Below are positions 12,301-18,564 of a DNA stretch of 64,000 bases, one piece after another (within the stretch, counting starts at the first letter, position 1; each line of letters begins with the position of its first letter). A program made the translations under genes and the position numbers. The notes under the pieces were generated by a model. That model was not told the DNA's origin and searched no databases. It saw only the letters and a list, made by a program, of their open reading frames with translations. Source of the DNA: [Clostridium] aminophilum DSM 10710 (GTDB taxonomy: Bacteria; Bacillota; Clostridia; Lachnospirales; Lachnospiraceae); contig NZ_JONJ01000014.1 in NCBI RefSeq assembly GCF_000711825.1, forward strand, positions 1 to 64,000. The letters run 5' to 3'.

Positions 12301-15300
12301 TCCATTCCGGCTTCGGCGGTCTTAGCTGCCGCGGCTGCGTCGGATGACGGAAGGATCACTGTGAAAAACGGTGAGATTACCCTGACGCTGACCGCTGCCG
12401 ATGCTGCAGAAGACGGTTCCTGGACGCGCACGCTCACGGGACTTCCGGTCTACGACCTGAACGGAAACAAAATCCGCTACACGGTCAGCGAGCCGGAAAC
12501 CATCGAGAAATATACCGCTTCCGGGAAGGTATTCTACGGAACTGACCGGAAGAAACCGGAAAAAGGAAACGGCTACTTTGCGCTTGCCGAGCTGAATGAA
12601 GCCGGCGAGGGAGCAGCGCCGACCACGGTGGTATTCACGAACAACCACGGACAGAACGTGGTGGAGATCCATGTGGAAAAACGCTGGGAAGGCGACGGCG
12701 AAAACCTGCTGGGCGATCGCCCGGCACAGGTGAAGGCCCGTCTCTATGCCTCCTGGATGGGAGCGGACGGGAAACTTACGGAGCCGGCACCTGCCGTCGA
12801 CACCAACGGAGTCACCGTGGCACCGGTGATTCTCACCAAAGAGAACGGCTGGAAAGGCGGCTGGACCGAGGCGATTCCGCTCAAGAAGAGAGTCGGAAGT
12901 GACCCGACCAGTGCCGGAACGCCGATCATCTACAGTGTCCGTGAGGAGATTTCGGACAACCGTTTCATTGATCCGGAAACCGGAGGATATGTGCCGGCGG
13001 TGACCGATACCGGAAAGGCCGACTCCTATTCTTACGGTGTCGGCGTTCTGCAGGCGGAATCCGGAAACTATGTTCTCACGAACCGTATGAAGACATCCGG
13101 GATCCGGGTGACCAAGACGTGGACGGATGAGAACAGTGAAAACCGGACGGATGCGGAGAAATTCCGCTATGGTAACATTGACCGGACAAAAGGCCCGGCT
13201 TCGGCGTCCCTGATGCTTCAGCGGACGGCGGATACCGGACTCGTGCCGGGAAGCGCCGGATGGGAAAATGCCGACTGGAAGGATGTACCGCTGAAAGCGG
13301 ACACGGACGGAGACGGCACGATCCTTCTTGCAAGAAGCAGTACCGAAACGGAAGAGAGCAAGACGATCGGCAGCGTGGTCGTCCGGACCGTCTCCGGCCC
13401 GGAGCGCGTGACCGTAGAGTTCAGCGGTCTTCCGATGGCGGATGCGGACGGAGATACCTATCTCTACCGCGTAAGGGAAACCGAAACCAGCGGCTATGAG
13501 CCGCATGTCTCCTATCCGGAGTCCGACGGCGTATCCATCGGACAGGGAGAAGAGACAGCGCTGGAAAACGGCTTTATGCGCGGCGATCTGACTGTGACGA
13601 AAGTCTGGGAGGACGACCATGACCGCTACGGTACGCGGCCGAAGAAGCTGAAGATCACGGTGATTCCGAAGATCGGAGCGGATGCGGACGGAAACGGCGG
13701 CGAGGAGATTGCCATCGACGGACTGAACGCAAAGAAAACCGGCGTTCGCGATGCCGGATTTGAAAGCGCGTCCCTGTGGGCGGGACTCTTCGGGGCAAAT
13801 GCCGAAGACGGAGAGTTCCTTCTGGACAGCACTTCCGCGGATGAGAGCGGAGACAAATGGAGTTACACCTGGAAGAACCTTCCGGCGAAGACTCCGGACG
13901 GAGAGATCATCACCTATGTTGTTTCGGAAAGCGGAGCGGAGGGCGATTCGCTGGCCGGCTACCAGGCAGTCGACGCGGCCGGAAGTCCGTCCGATCACCT
14001 GCAGCAGGCGGTGAGATGCCTGAACGCGGACGGCAGCGGACCGGAAAACGCTGCGGTGACATTTACCAACCGGTTAAAGACCACCTCCTTTAAGGTGACA
14101 AAAGTCTGGGAGGACGGATACGACGATCCTACCGGCGTGAACCGCCATGTGAAGAGCGTTCTTGCGGTTCTGCAGAAGCAGGAAGAAGGTTCGGACGAGT
14201 GGCAGACCGTGAAGTTCGGGTCCACGGAGAAGGCGGAAGAGATTTCGCTTCTTCCGGATGAGGACGCGGCGCGGAACTGGTCTCATACCTGGACGAAGCT
14301 TCCGACGCACACGGCAGACGGAAAAGAGCTCCGATACCGGGCAGTGGAGGCCGGTCTGGAACTGACCCGTCAGAAGAATGACGGCGCTAATCTCATTGCC
14401 GAAGCGGGCACACTGACCGATCAGGGCAGTCTGAACCCGTACCGGTACCGCACAACCTATGACGAGGAAGATACCGGGGCGCAGTCGGAAGGCGCGAAAG
14501 CCGGAACGATTGCGAACCGGCTGATCACGGGAAGCATCACCGCGACGAAAGTCTGGGATGATGACCGCGACCGGGACGGAATCCGTCCGGATGCCGTGAC
14601 GCTTCATCTGATAAGAGAAGCCGGCGGACGGTCGGAACAGTTGCCGGCGGCATTTGACCGGAGACTGGAAGACCAGAAGGCAAGGGGCGAGGGCGACTGG
14701 ACCTCTGTCTCCTGGGAAAACCTTCCGGTTCGCGATGCGGACGGCACGGAATTCCGGTATACCGTGAAAGAAGAAGTGGATGAAATGCCGGGCTATGTGC
14801 CGTATCAGAAACTTGATGCGCTGTTTGCCGGAGAAGTCAAAGAGCCGGCGGCATTTGCACTGACTGCAGACGGGGAGATTCAGCTTACCATCATCAACCG
14901 CCATATTCCGGCGGAGACGAAGGTGGAGATCCGGAAGCAGTGGAACACCATATTCCACGGTGCGCGGCCGGATTACGCGGAGTTTGAACTCACCGCGCAC
15001 TGGACCGAAGACGGAGCGGAGCGCAGCGAGGCTGTCAGGGACGGCGCTTTGAAAGAGAGCGACGATGACGGGGATCACTACTGGTTCCATGTCGGCGAAG
15101 GCGACGAGGAGCGCGATCAGAAGACGGTGTGGTCCCGCACAATAGAGAAACTGCCGGCATTCCGGCAGGGGCTTTCCGGCGTTCCGGTGACCTATGAGAT
15201 CACGGAGCGGCCGGTGGAGGGATATAAGACTTCTTATGAGAAGAAAGCATCCTCCGCGGTTACCTCTTCCGACATCCGGAAGATGACGCAGGACGCAGAC

Positions 15301-16614
15301 GGAAGGACAATCATTCCGGTTCAGCTGACCGCTGTGAATACGCCGGACACTACCGACCTTACCATCTCGGTGGACTGGGACAATGAAATCCCGGTGATTG
15401 CAAGGAGCATCGACAAAGTCGTGTTCCGGCTCCAGAGACGCCATGCGGGCTCGGATGAGAGCTGGCAGTATGTCTGGGTTACGGATGAGAAATCGTCCAA
15501 ACCCGTGGAATTTGAGGCAGAGATGCCGAAAGTTCTCGGCGCATCGAGGAGAGCGGAGGTCCGCGTGGACGGCCTGCCGTTATATGATCCGGGATATGAG
15601 ACATTTCTCTTCTTTGCCCCCAGAGGCGGCAGTAAGCTGCAGAACAGCATGTTTGAGTACCGTGCGGTCGAGGACCGTATGGTCCTGAACAACCGGGCGG
15701 AAGTCCGGCTCCGGAATTACGAAGAGGGAGACTTTGTCGGAAGCTATCAGGCAGTCGGAAAAGACGGCTCGGAGCTGAAGGAAGGTTCGGTTCTCGGCGT
15801 GCGCAGATACCGGTCTGACTGGAAGAATACCAGCCATGCGGTGAAGATTGCGCTCTCCAAGAAATGGACCGATGAGGCCGGAAAGACCGAGATCGGAACC
15901 GATTCGGTCGATGTCACAATTTCGGCTTCCGCACAGAACACGGCGGTGGATCTGGAGGAACTGACCCGGACGGTGACGCTCTCGAAAGAGAACGGCTGGT
16001 CCGCAGTGGTGGAGAATCTTCCGGACGAGACGGTGGAAGGATATCCGGTGACATACACAATCCGCGAGAGCGGAAGAAGCAATTACAAGGCGACCTATGA
16101 GGTGAGCGAAGCAGCGCAGATGCAGGAAGGCATGCCGCATTCCGGCGACGGAAGTGCTGCGAAGTTCATCACCGGCGACAATGTCGAAGTTACCTTTATC
16201 AACAGCCGTGTTCTGAACGGCGGCGGTTCAGGCACAGGCGGTTCGGGTTCCGGCGGAAAACATTCCGGCGGAAGCGGAAAACGTTCTTCCGGAATACCGG
16301 AGGGACCGGCGAAGGAGATTGAGGAGAAAATCCAGACGGAAGGTAAGATCATTACCGAGACCCTCATGCCGGAGCCGATGGTCGAGAAGGCGATCCGTCA
16401 GTCGGATGAGGAGACGAAGGATTCCTTATCCGCAGTGGCTAACGGCATTCCTTCGGACAGTTGGAGAACGAATCACCGGACTCCGGGGACGCACCAGGTG
16501 CCGCGCACCGGCGATGACCGGCAGATGAAGCGTGAGGCTGCAACGGCAGCGCTTGCGATCTTCGGTCTGACCGGTTGGACGATCTACCGGAAACGTTTTG
16601 AACGGAAAGACTAA
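394..16614 (+). CDS. giant CnaB-repeat, sortase-anchored surface protein (5,406 aa)
   Basis: Predicted cell-wall-anchored adhesin or stalk protein. Residues 1-30 are a signal peptide (Lys/Arg start, hydrophobic core, cut after VLAA). Residues ~95-380 are low-complexity Glu/Lys/Ala/Ser sequence with internal repeats, likely an extended or wall-spanning segment. Two related ~130-residue domains follow (~464-600 and ~739-900), each with a G.(I/F)PAG..L motif. From ~1290 to ~5270 about 25 CnaB-like modules can be counted by eye, most starting with a K.W.D...R.G.RP strand and closing with Y.(V/I).E. CnaB domains usually form Lys-Asn/Asp isopeptide bonds, giving protease-resistant rods. A Gly/Ser-rich hinge, the sortase motif VPRTG (~5368), a hydrophobic helix and a basic tail RKRFERKD end the protein. 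The ATG at 394 has GGAGG upstream. No sortase gene is in the window. Ligand unknown. Confidence 0.93.
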   Translation: MKRSFLNRASALMLSVLMFVNTSASTVLAATGGEDAPSDVIERIQELDDAVREQTVPLGTKLYELNLPKTIRAVVVDHSFYETDKAYEVYNAIAPTGDETKDRRADASDEEEETEKETKAAKTEEAGEETKSAKAEKDGNATESGKADKEVTEAADKAEKETKAETVKSGDAAEAIEADNRSAKEADTDEAGKSDKAEKDANADSEKSGDAAEISEEDNRSAKEAEIGKENGAAKETGVGKENGSAKEANTDEAGKSDKAEKDANAETEKSGDAAEDIEEDNKSAKEAENGNNNGSAKEAETEKEAESARGADTESESTAAKETDAAAETISENASESETKAEDVTDKEKEERQKKAEEKEAEKKKEEAKKAEAKKNAYWDQDELNEYFDGLLDGSISSSEAPKGMKLRPVTVRWNIDPDQSVSDVYDPEVPGTYVFRAEVKSSRLVPGDGAEMPEITVTVDDGSIPFHKTVRHIGGESGPVNVTVDAEAGVIPAGTTLNVRPIRGKAAKKTVRGSVEEGVSRYAEEQYIELPEIEKLYSFEVLLTDRDGETVTPDTSEGELRVSVEPVNMDGVAEGESSYHVFRIDPSELGLSDAEENNGLSDPEQKQGAISDEENEMPAENDALSAGEAKAEDDAEDDTEDRSEPETAEKAPIRDEAREGIVGSVKDGFDRIGDAVVRPVIDAVNDIFPESSDYPVAEMIPEDDAETDEENKTVSFRTEETGVFAAVRISREEAQSTEFNKHITIDGVRIQVSAPAGVFPAGSSLKAVKVADYRKKTIDRVLRDTIGENDAAEEENDETGNEEKPSLVRSYVFDLTILDKDGNEIQPDTSNGEVSVRFSRLDMTTIRKGEERIAVFHLGEEKDAEMLPAAVDTAQKSVEVKADHFSEFAVAFMTAVENGLSHEFKIHSEENSGSGEAENTVPDDARINYVIRDVKAKLISESETGTDGENVSVEFGVKVLPEDGDPEIVEVKDGSFTLPAAITDFTVIARAVTDETAAENKTFSVSFGLGIDSVRIGNDDCTVHYESKTGDEDYRADVAAELNSDHFENMYASLRWEKSDVRVEVKYLCEGEEIPAEDLENISYEIADRLEDGILDKENAPKIYKYDFDGAVLRMDGEEIPVAAVSRTGYRAESAAESSALTGDSVLVLNYNKKEEITYTVQLSLYPQNMNVTVPFRVTGFAEGESAQVDGFSVTGDGEADSTQEGYSFGNGALSFRVNLETPKTLTIKTYSDSKELKLSVDNDAAEAEGFRYQALGSELEKVLDDASKTMEYTVQMPSQEGVLLDMRWNDNNNPKTNLTLPKLKLQYRIQGKNDDDAWKDVKEDENGDCYFDAGAGSRKGLDLSNAEILTAEHPLSDSGIGLQKSNNMSWEYKFVQKLYGYFYGSGQVKKVEYRLAVDGDNAYLTLEDGRKLDYTSRYDTNKERTENNQILVHTLKSDYRAVAEWGDNGDKYGTRPKLDHFPEGTVLTRTLDQKTEEAAVDSASNTAAFEDGMQVTVSCERTEAGEDVITLPDAPGFDANNHPYVYTLKFPELAEEDKLIGSRAVSRFELKTADGLKLFKNVSGAYYGAYCENTDESNDSMNEKELYSGGKLHLALTGKTSFTMNYVWNDANKYNDENNGNRRPKYQGVLYRYIDVEGKSFQTASPVPNVDAVSLANDSAANEIQNIRVPEDGSGTEQKYLNAFDENGNPYVYFLKLATTSAGTLESGDAIKLERHAGKKEQIGNSNDNAASSENGWFDEKSGSNFIYNGNELHFVLTGTTDVTVKETWIDAARADKKSWVTLKLKRKKLKVSDDANVDSLYEDDDAYNNGNEAKTEKLGPFNAETKSITSTAFTGLSRYDENGKEYKYYAEEAEIRFEEDGDQPAAVITEIDKHGKQYVISHTGYRYLHTVSDDGNNFINITNKLEGDAKVYITKRFPNGVLPYAADGQGTKNVITFTVYRDGKKIGTVDYTAEYKKDDSGNPNESRMFTGDPAYKGKTEYEVPADSSSGDNAAARVYSVTYDDTLLIDSYADLTTRKDDIPSEGALPRYDDKGKQYHYTVSEAEVKLEDGTDVKKLYYLDYSNTADEGTNEQAVTGTEIKEKHSLDRAVFTNSKRITGKASYTVTNRWIDGGDSIYHKTVHFALQYNADGEKDWRTVDKGTIQPNQQYVRRSVPDKATVGGTEIDLQAAWKTGKDSYFRVVETGIGYDSETDPNNVNYRYITKDSMAQEEADPKNPYPEYYLDGNKAREMDFAVTPDQNYAVLPVADRDTEYDFALTNRRIGLLTIDLTNKWVDGSDHQGARPATLVYHINGDGKSSIDLEVKAEEGKTGDTWHAVSVELPKYDVKDGDIYHYNVRADHVTTEKDGTTTETQVTGGSFTTKTNDGRDLTYSNQPEEDKSKYVIGPHHTGDVQNVTFDNVLTETFSLSVNKYWMDLGDAETVNRRPDIYMKVYRKYYNSKDRKDVTEEAGYFDNDWVIKSSHWWVNTFKNVPRYTAAGDEYTYYFVEQFQDAQGDYEIVGAFSGEPTEEDNGFAIDEEKRLSLVNVSENGEEDNRIAAVFDSEKKISSTIVNRPVKDRTIFGKKIWNLPEGTVSLSEVHLPTITIVLTRAEYRGTDASGNVSYGPYEPCTEKYDENRNLISNMVDGHVEPMFVELTSKKDSYSFGPLPAYDGNGRLYRYRVIELSRLYKLDEPDAKEEEGGTDGAFAARKAEWPNLLSDERKAQADMVGKLYREGDGTISEKTNSIALTNTYDPPLNYRITAEKNWEGFDRLTAVQKSKPVSVKFVLYRSVGMGMDGTALTYDTAKTWLKAAEQTVTLNPEDFSGLAEAGYRSEITFDQLPYYGPDGAPYLYKIAEEDPDTAKKVVGTAYAVLTETEQDGQKTTVKTAKNTVPIVNVKAPDANADGTDATASGNGSGTAALINHYSNDLTLIVKKEWKDGVSGSAGADHMPGELHVTVYRTADGYEPETVANLTLTKEHGWTVSGETAAEGSATETPAAETDSRLSGLPKYAPDGAVYTYHAAENLSADAECAFHMPADAEDTAEAENIGKLALPVEWSGVYTKRHVSGDVYRADGAAAQTDTVLTLNNEFRLATVTLSGKKLTDQAGTELTAEQIAFADRFRGIPEELTFRIAYTTDDLSDDSKKASAAWKVLTEDTASGAGYPVERKMTLSRTDWKYYGDGADRTKTSLTMTGLPRFIPVDGEYRKEYREVHYRFFEYAMAYPDGAGGVAAPILRSGVKADGTVDGLLAETEIGSVTSGFGEESFFASAEVNGFYSDSTTDSAVCVNRIPVRSLEIFKEWDDQFDRDGVRPEKMTFRIAQEDGSAEASAVYADVELTGDNVSTKEAGNAEANLWKSTKTENADLPAYLLPVFREGTAEAASYRIREDVSGDGAASYTRHQVKRNEGAYTADTDQTEIALPAYTAGEKSASAGEVKGDTVWFKNGRDADTIALSIRKLWRFAGKDYDGTENAVPAALKKYFEGNSLKMIFSLQYREAGTGDWKDVVQDEDGTKKTGFTQDNALSVSPAVSDSGALNTADPKGLQWIRVPVHADDHDLAGTPAFEFRLRESVKLGADAFTAKEVFSDPVSAAEVRKEQEKAEDDAAYKLTVTNEFKSASLSVKKTWDDQENRYGTRPAAVLYEIQVKEDSQNARALTAAELETSQNTRALTAAELKTFGFAGTIVTEDGISLARGEKDADYTIQLSGLPEISPAGTELRYRAVERKLLYASEGDTASGQEIPVGTQNGESIYYTEASDAGDPADRFAEKKTVNGKTVLEQELRNTLSSVTLTGTKIWKGGALTDDWNFGKTIASVTYGVQSRAGEDSDWKDVKTSGTSGETLLQKTAAHTGMEDSVSWSGEDALPMFDTDGNRVEYRIREISYRLNDGTEVSANRETPEVNGETEPAERARIGNYVITSDADTESVKADDGSFRSTLTNTAITAPLAIRKIWEDQDDLDRHRPDHVTVTVKAAVTKSGADDYETISIPASAVLAAAAASDDGRITVKNGEITLTLTAADAAEDGSWTRTLTGLPVYDLNGNKIRYTVSEPETIEKYTASGKVFYGTDRKKPEKGNGYFALAELNEAGEGAAPTTVVFTNNHGQNVVEIHVEKRWEGDGENLLGDRPAQVKARLYASWMGADGKLTEPAPAVDTNGVTVAPVILTKENGWKGGWTEAIPLKKRVGSDPTSAGTPIIYSVREEISDNRFIDPETGGYVPAVTDTGKADSYSYGVGVLQAESGNYVLTNRMKTSGIRVTKTWTDENSENRTDAEKFRYGNIDRTKGPASASLMLQRTADTGLVPGSAGWENADWKDVPLKADTDGDGTILLARSSTETEESKTIGSVVVRTVSGPERVTVEFSGLPMADADGDTYLYRVRETETSGYEPHVSYPESDGVSIGQGEETALENGFMRGDLTVTKVWEDDHDRYGTRPKKLKITVIPKIGADADGNGGEEIAIDGLNAKKTGVRDAGFESASLWAGLFGANAEDGEFLLDSTSADESGDKWSYTWKNLPAKTPDGEIITYVVSESGAEGDSLAGYQAVDAAGSPSDHLQQAVRCLNADGSGPENAAVTFTNRLKTTSFKVTKVWEDGYDDPTGVNRHVKSVLAVLQKQEEGSDEWQTVKFGSTEKAEEISLLPDEDAARNWSHTWTKLPTHTADGKELRYRAVEAGLELTRQKNDGANLIAEAGTLTDQGSLNPYRYRTTYDEEDTGAQSEGAKAGTIANRLITGSITATKVWDDDRDRDGIRPDAVTLHLIREAGGRSEQLPAAFDRRLEDQKARGEGDWTSVSWENLPVRDADGTEFRYTVKEEVDEMPGYVPYQKLDALFAGEVKEPAAFALTADGEIQLTIINRHIPAETKVEIRKQWNTIFHGARPDYAEFELTAHWTEDGAERSEAVRDGALKESDDDGDHYWFHVGEGDEERDQKTVWSRTIEKLPAFRQGLSGVPVTYEITERPVEGYKTSYEKKASSAVTSSDIRKMTQDADGRTIIPVQLTAVNTPDTTDLTISVDWDNEIPVIARSIDKVVFRLQRRHAGSDESWQYVWVTDEKSSKPVEFEAEMPKVLGASRRAEVRVDGLPLYDPGYETFLFFAPRGGSKLQNSMFEYRAVEDRMVLNNRAEVRLRNYEEGDFVGSYQAVGKDGSELKEGSVLGVRRYRSDWKNTSHAVKIALSKKWTDEAGKTEIGTDSVDVTISASAQNTAVDLEELTRTVTLSKENGWSAVVENLPDETVEGYPVTYTIRESGRSNYKATYEVSEAAQMQEGMPHSGDGSAAKFITGDNVEVTFINSRVLNGGGSGTGGSGSGGKHSGGSGKRSSGIPEGPAKEIEEKIQTEGKIITETLMPEPMVEKAIRQSDEETKDSLSAVANGIPSDSWRTNHRTPGTHQVPRTGDDRQMKREAATAALAIFGLTGWTIYRKRFERKD
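894..1265 (+). repeat. imperfect direct repeats in the charged N-terminal segment
   Basis: A unit beginning GAAGTCCGGGGATGCCGCTG recurs at 894, 1011 and 1200 (117 and 189 bases apart, both multiples of three). Linked segments encoding DEAGKSDKAEKDANA occur twice, near 960 and 1150. The repeats stay in frame, so copy-number change would lengthen or shorten the stalk without breaking the gene. Confidence 0.8.
11293..11376 (+). repeat. 42 bp tandem duplication inside the CnaB region
   Basis: Two adjacent 42-base copies start AGTCAGAACNCGCGGGCC at 11293 and 11335 and differ at about two bases. They encode a doubled 14-residue stretch containing RALTAAEL within one CnaB module. The duplication is in frame and looks recent. 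Confidence 0.85.
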
Positions 16615-16618
16615 AAAA

Positions 16619-16665
16619 ACAGGGCGGGTGCCGATTCCGAAAGGAAAAGGTGCCCGCCCTGTTTT
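16619..16665 (+). terminator. terminator of the giant surface gene
   Basis: Arms at 16619-16632 and 16649-16662 (ACAGGGCGGG pairing with CCCGCCCTGT, extended by G-U and C-G pairs) are followed by TTTT. It begins five bases after the stop codon. Confidence 0.9.
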
Positions 16666-16764
16666 GCAATGTCAGGATATTTCTCTGAAAATCCCATATG
16701 CCGCAAAATACGCTCCGCGAGGATGTGCACGATGCTGAAATGGATGCAGAAAATATCAATGAAA

Positions 16765-16806
16765 AAAAGAAGGTATCCGGGCCGCGATGGCCGGATACCT
16801 TCTTTT
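16765..16806 (-). terminator. terminator of the tmRNA gene
   Basis: A perfect 16 bp inverted repeat (GAAGGTATCCGG with CCGGATACCTTC, flanked by A and T runs) lies directly after the tmRNA 3' end on the minus strand. The A and T runs on both sides mean it could also stop + strand transcription. Confidence 0.9.
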
Positions 16807-16809
16807 GCG

Positions 16810-17151
16810 TGGAGCAGACGGGGGTCGAACCCGTGTCCAAAAACCTGTCCCCTGTTCTTCTACTATCATAGTCTGTCCTTTGACATTCCCTCTGCCCCGC
16901 GGGGATAGACACCCTCAGAGTTTCAGTAGTTCCTGATACGCCCGATGATGCGGAACCTTCTCATCGTCGTTTCTCACATATTCGATGCCAGATTCTTAAA
17001 GTGTGAGTGCTCTAAGGCTGACACACGCTGCGATTAGGCAGCGAGAGCTACAGTATTTCTGTTAGCGTTTAATTTTAATTTTGCCATTTAACGCATTGCA
17101 TGCGGATAGCTTCACCAGCTTCGAAGTCCCTGTCGAAACCGTTACTGCCCC
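16810..17151 (-). ncRNA. ssrA: tmRNA (transfer-messenger RNA)
   Basis: The RNA rescues stalled ribosomes and tags the nascent peptide. On the minus strand the 5' end GGGGCAG (17151-17145) pairs with CTGCTCC (16817-16811) to form the acceptor stem, with discriminator A at 16810 and no encoded CCA. The T arm carries GGTTCGACC. The usual tmRNA core GGTTTCGACAGGGA follows the 5' end. The tag reading frame at 17084-17034 encodes AKLKLNANRNTVALAA followed by TAA; the ALAA end is the usual ClpXP degron. The rest is predicted pseudoknots. It lies between two + strand genes in its own transcription unit. Confidence 0.97.
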
Positions 17152-17194
17152 TTATCTACGAGATTATTCCCGTGGACACATAGTCCGTTTCTTA

Positions 17195-17223
17195 GTATAA
17201 CGCAATTTCCGGCAGAATGTCAA
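17195..17223 (-). promoter_or_regulatory. sigma-70/A promoter of tmRNA
   Basis: On the minus strand a perfect -35 TTGACA (17223-17218), a 17-base spacer and -10 TTATAC (17200-17195) precede the tmRNA. Transcription would start about 40 bases before the mature 5' end, consistent with RNase P trimming of a leader. Confidence 0.85.
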
Positions 17224-17452
17224 ATTTCCTTTTTGTGCTTTGATGTTTGCTGCCGCAGTTCGAACCGGTCCGGCAGATGGAATCAAATGCTGCAGGGAAG
17301 GAGAAAAACGTGAAATACTGTCAAAAAAATAATCGGTTTTATTGCTTTATTGTGTGAAACTTCTGTGAATGTGAATCACTATAATAAAAAAAGGATATAA
17401 TCGGAAGGATACCGCGCTGAGGATTTTTTGGAGAGCAGGCGGGAGGATATAT

Positions 17453-18478
17453 ATGGAAAATTATAGAGAACTGTTGCTGGAGCTGAAAAAGATGGCTTCT
17501 GCAATCGGTTTGAATATCAATGATGAGCGGTTCGCGGCCTACAGCCATTACGCGGAGCGCCTTCTGCATAAAATGGATGGTTCCGGACACGGCAAAATGG
17601 TGCCGGACAGGAAAATGATGCATGACGTTGAAGAGCTGGTTGTGGATTTCAGCAATTCGATCAACGAATACGTGGAAAAACATCACAACCGCCTTTCGGA
17701 GCAATTGTATACCAGAGTTCTCCTGACCAAGGGCCGCGTCATGTCGGAGCTGTTCCTCGAAGAGCATGTCATGATTCGGCAAATGGCGGAAAAATCACCG
17801 GTTTTCCGCGCTTATCTTGAAGAAACGGGAGAACCCGAGATTACGGAGGAACATGTCTCCGGGCGAAGGGATGTCACAGAGGATCCGGAGCTGTGCCGGA
17901 AATTTCGGATGTATATTGTAATCCTGAACGGTATCTCACAGTCTGTGATGGATCCGGCAAAGGCAGACGAAACGGAAGCGCAGGTCGTCGCATCCATACG
18001 GAATATGGGAATTCGCGTTCCGGCAGCAGAGCAGGCGGTGAGAAAGGCGAAAGAGAGAACGAACGGAGAGCGGAAATATGCGGTTCGGTACTACACCCAG
18101 TCCGGCAATACACGGAGGATCGCGGAAGAAATAGCGCTTGAACTGGATATTCCTGCGCTGACGGTGGATCATCCGCTCGAGGAAAAGACGGATGTTCTTT
18201 TTCTGTGCAATTCCATGTACTGGGGCGGAGCGGACCGGCATGTGCTCCGGTTTATTGAAGAGAATGCGGAGCGGATCGGGAAAATCGTCAATGTAAGCAC
18301 ATCTGCTCTCGGACGCTCAACCTGTGTCTCTGTCAAAGCGGCGGCAGCGCGGGTGGGCGTAGAGGTCGCGGACAATGAATTCTACTGCCGCGGCTCGTTC
18401 CATCTGCTGCACCGGGGGCATCCGGACGAGGCGGATCTCGAAGCGGTGAGAGCATTTGTAAAGAGAGTTTCGGAGTAA
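17453..18478 (+). CDS. flavodoxin-domain protein with N-terminal helical domain (341 aa)
   Basis: The C-terminal ~130 residues look like a flavodoxin fold: strand then YYTQSGNTRRIAEEIA (~211-226), which matches the FMN phosphate-binding loop (T.SGNT), followed by a FLCNSMYWGG strand-loop. The N-terminal ~205 residues are mostly helical, rich in Glu, Lys and His, with no motif I recognise; they contain several His and Met residues. FMN binding and electron transfer are inferred from the fold. The ATG at 17453 has GGGAGGATAT upstream. The gene stands alone between the tmRNA and the adenosine deaminase gene; 86 bases separate it from the latter. Confidence 0.7.
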   Translation: MENYRELLLELKKMASAIGLNINDERFAAYSHYAERLLHKMDGSGHGKMVPDRKMMHDVEELVVDFSNSINEYVEKHHNRLSEQLYTRVLLTKGRVMSELFLEEHVMIRQMAEKSPVFRAYLEETGEPEITEEHVSGRRDVTEDPELCRKFRMYIVILNGISQSVMDPAKADETEAQVVASIRNMGIRVPAAEQAVRKAKERTNGERKYAVRYYTQSGNTRRIAEEIALELDIPALTVDHPLEEKTDVLFLCNSMYWGGADRHVLRFIEENAERIGKIVNVSTSALGRSTCVSVKAAAARVGVEVADNEFYCRGSFHLLHRGHPDEADLEAVRAFVKRVSE

Positions 18479-18564
18479 AGGTTTTCATTTCGGATTATCC
18501 TGCGTTATACTGAGGACATGGAATGACTGTGAATGACAGACAGGAATGAAGCGAGGATAAGACG

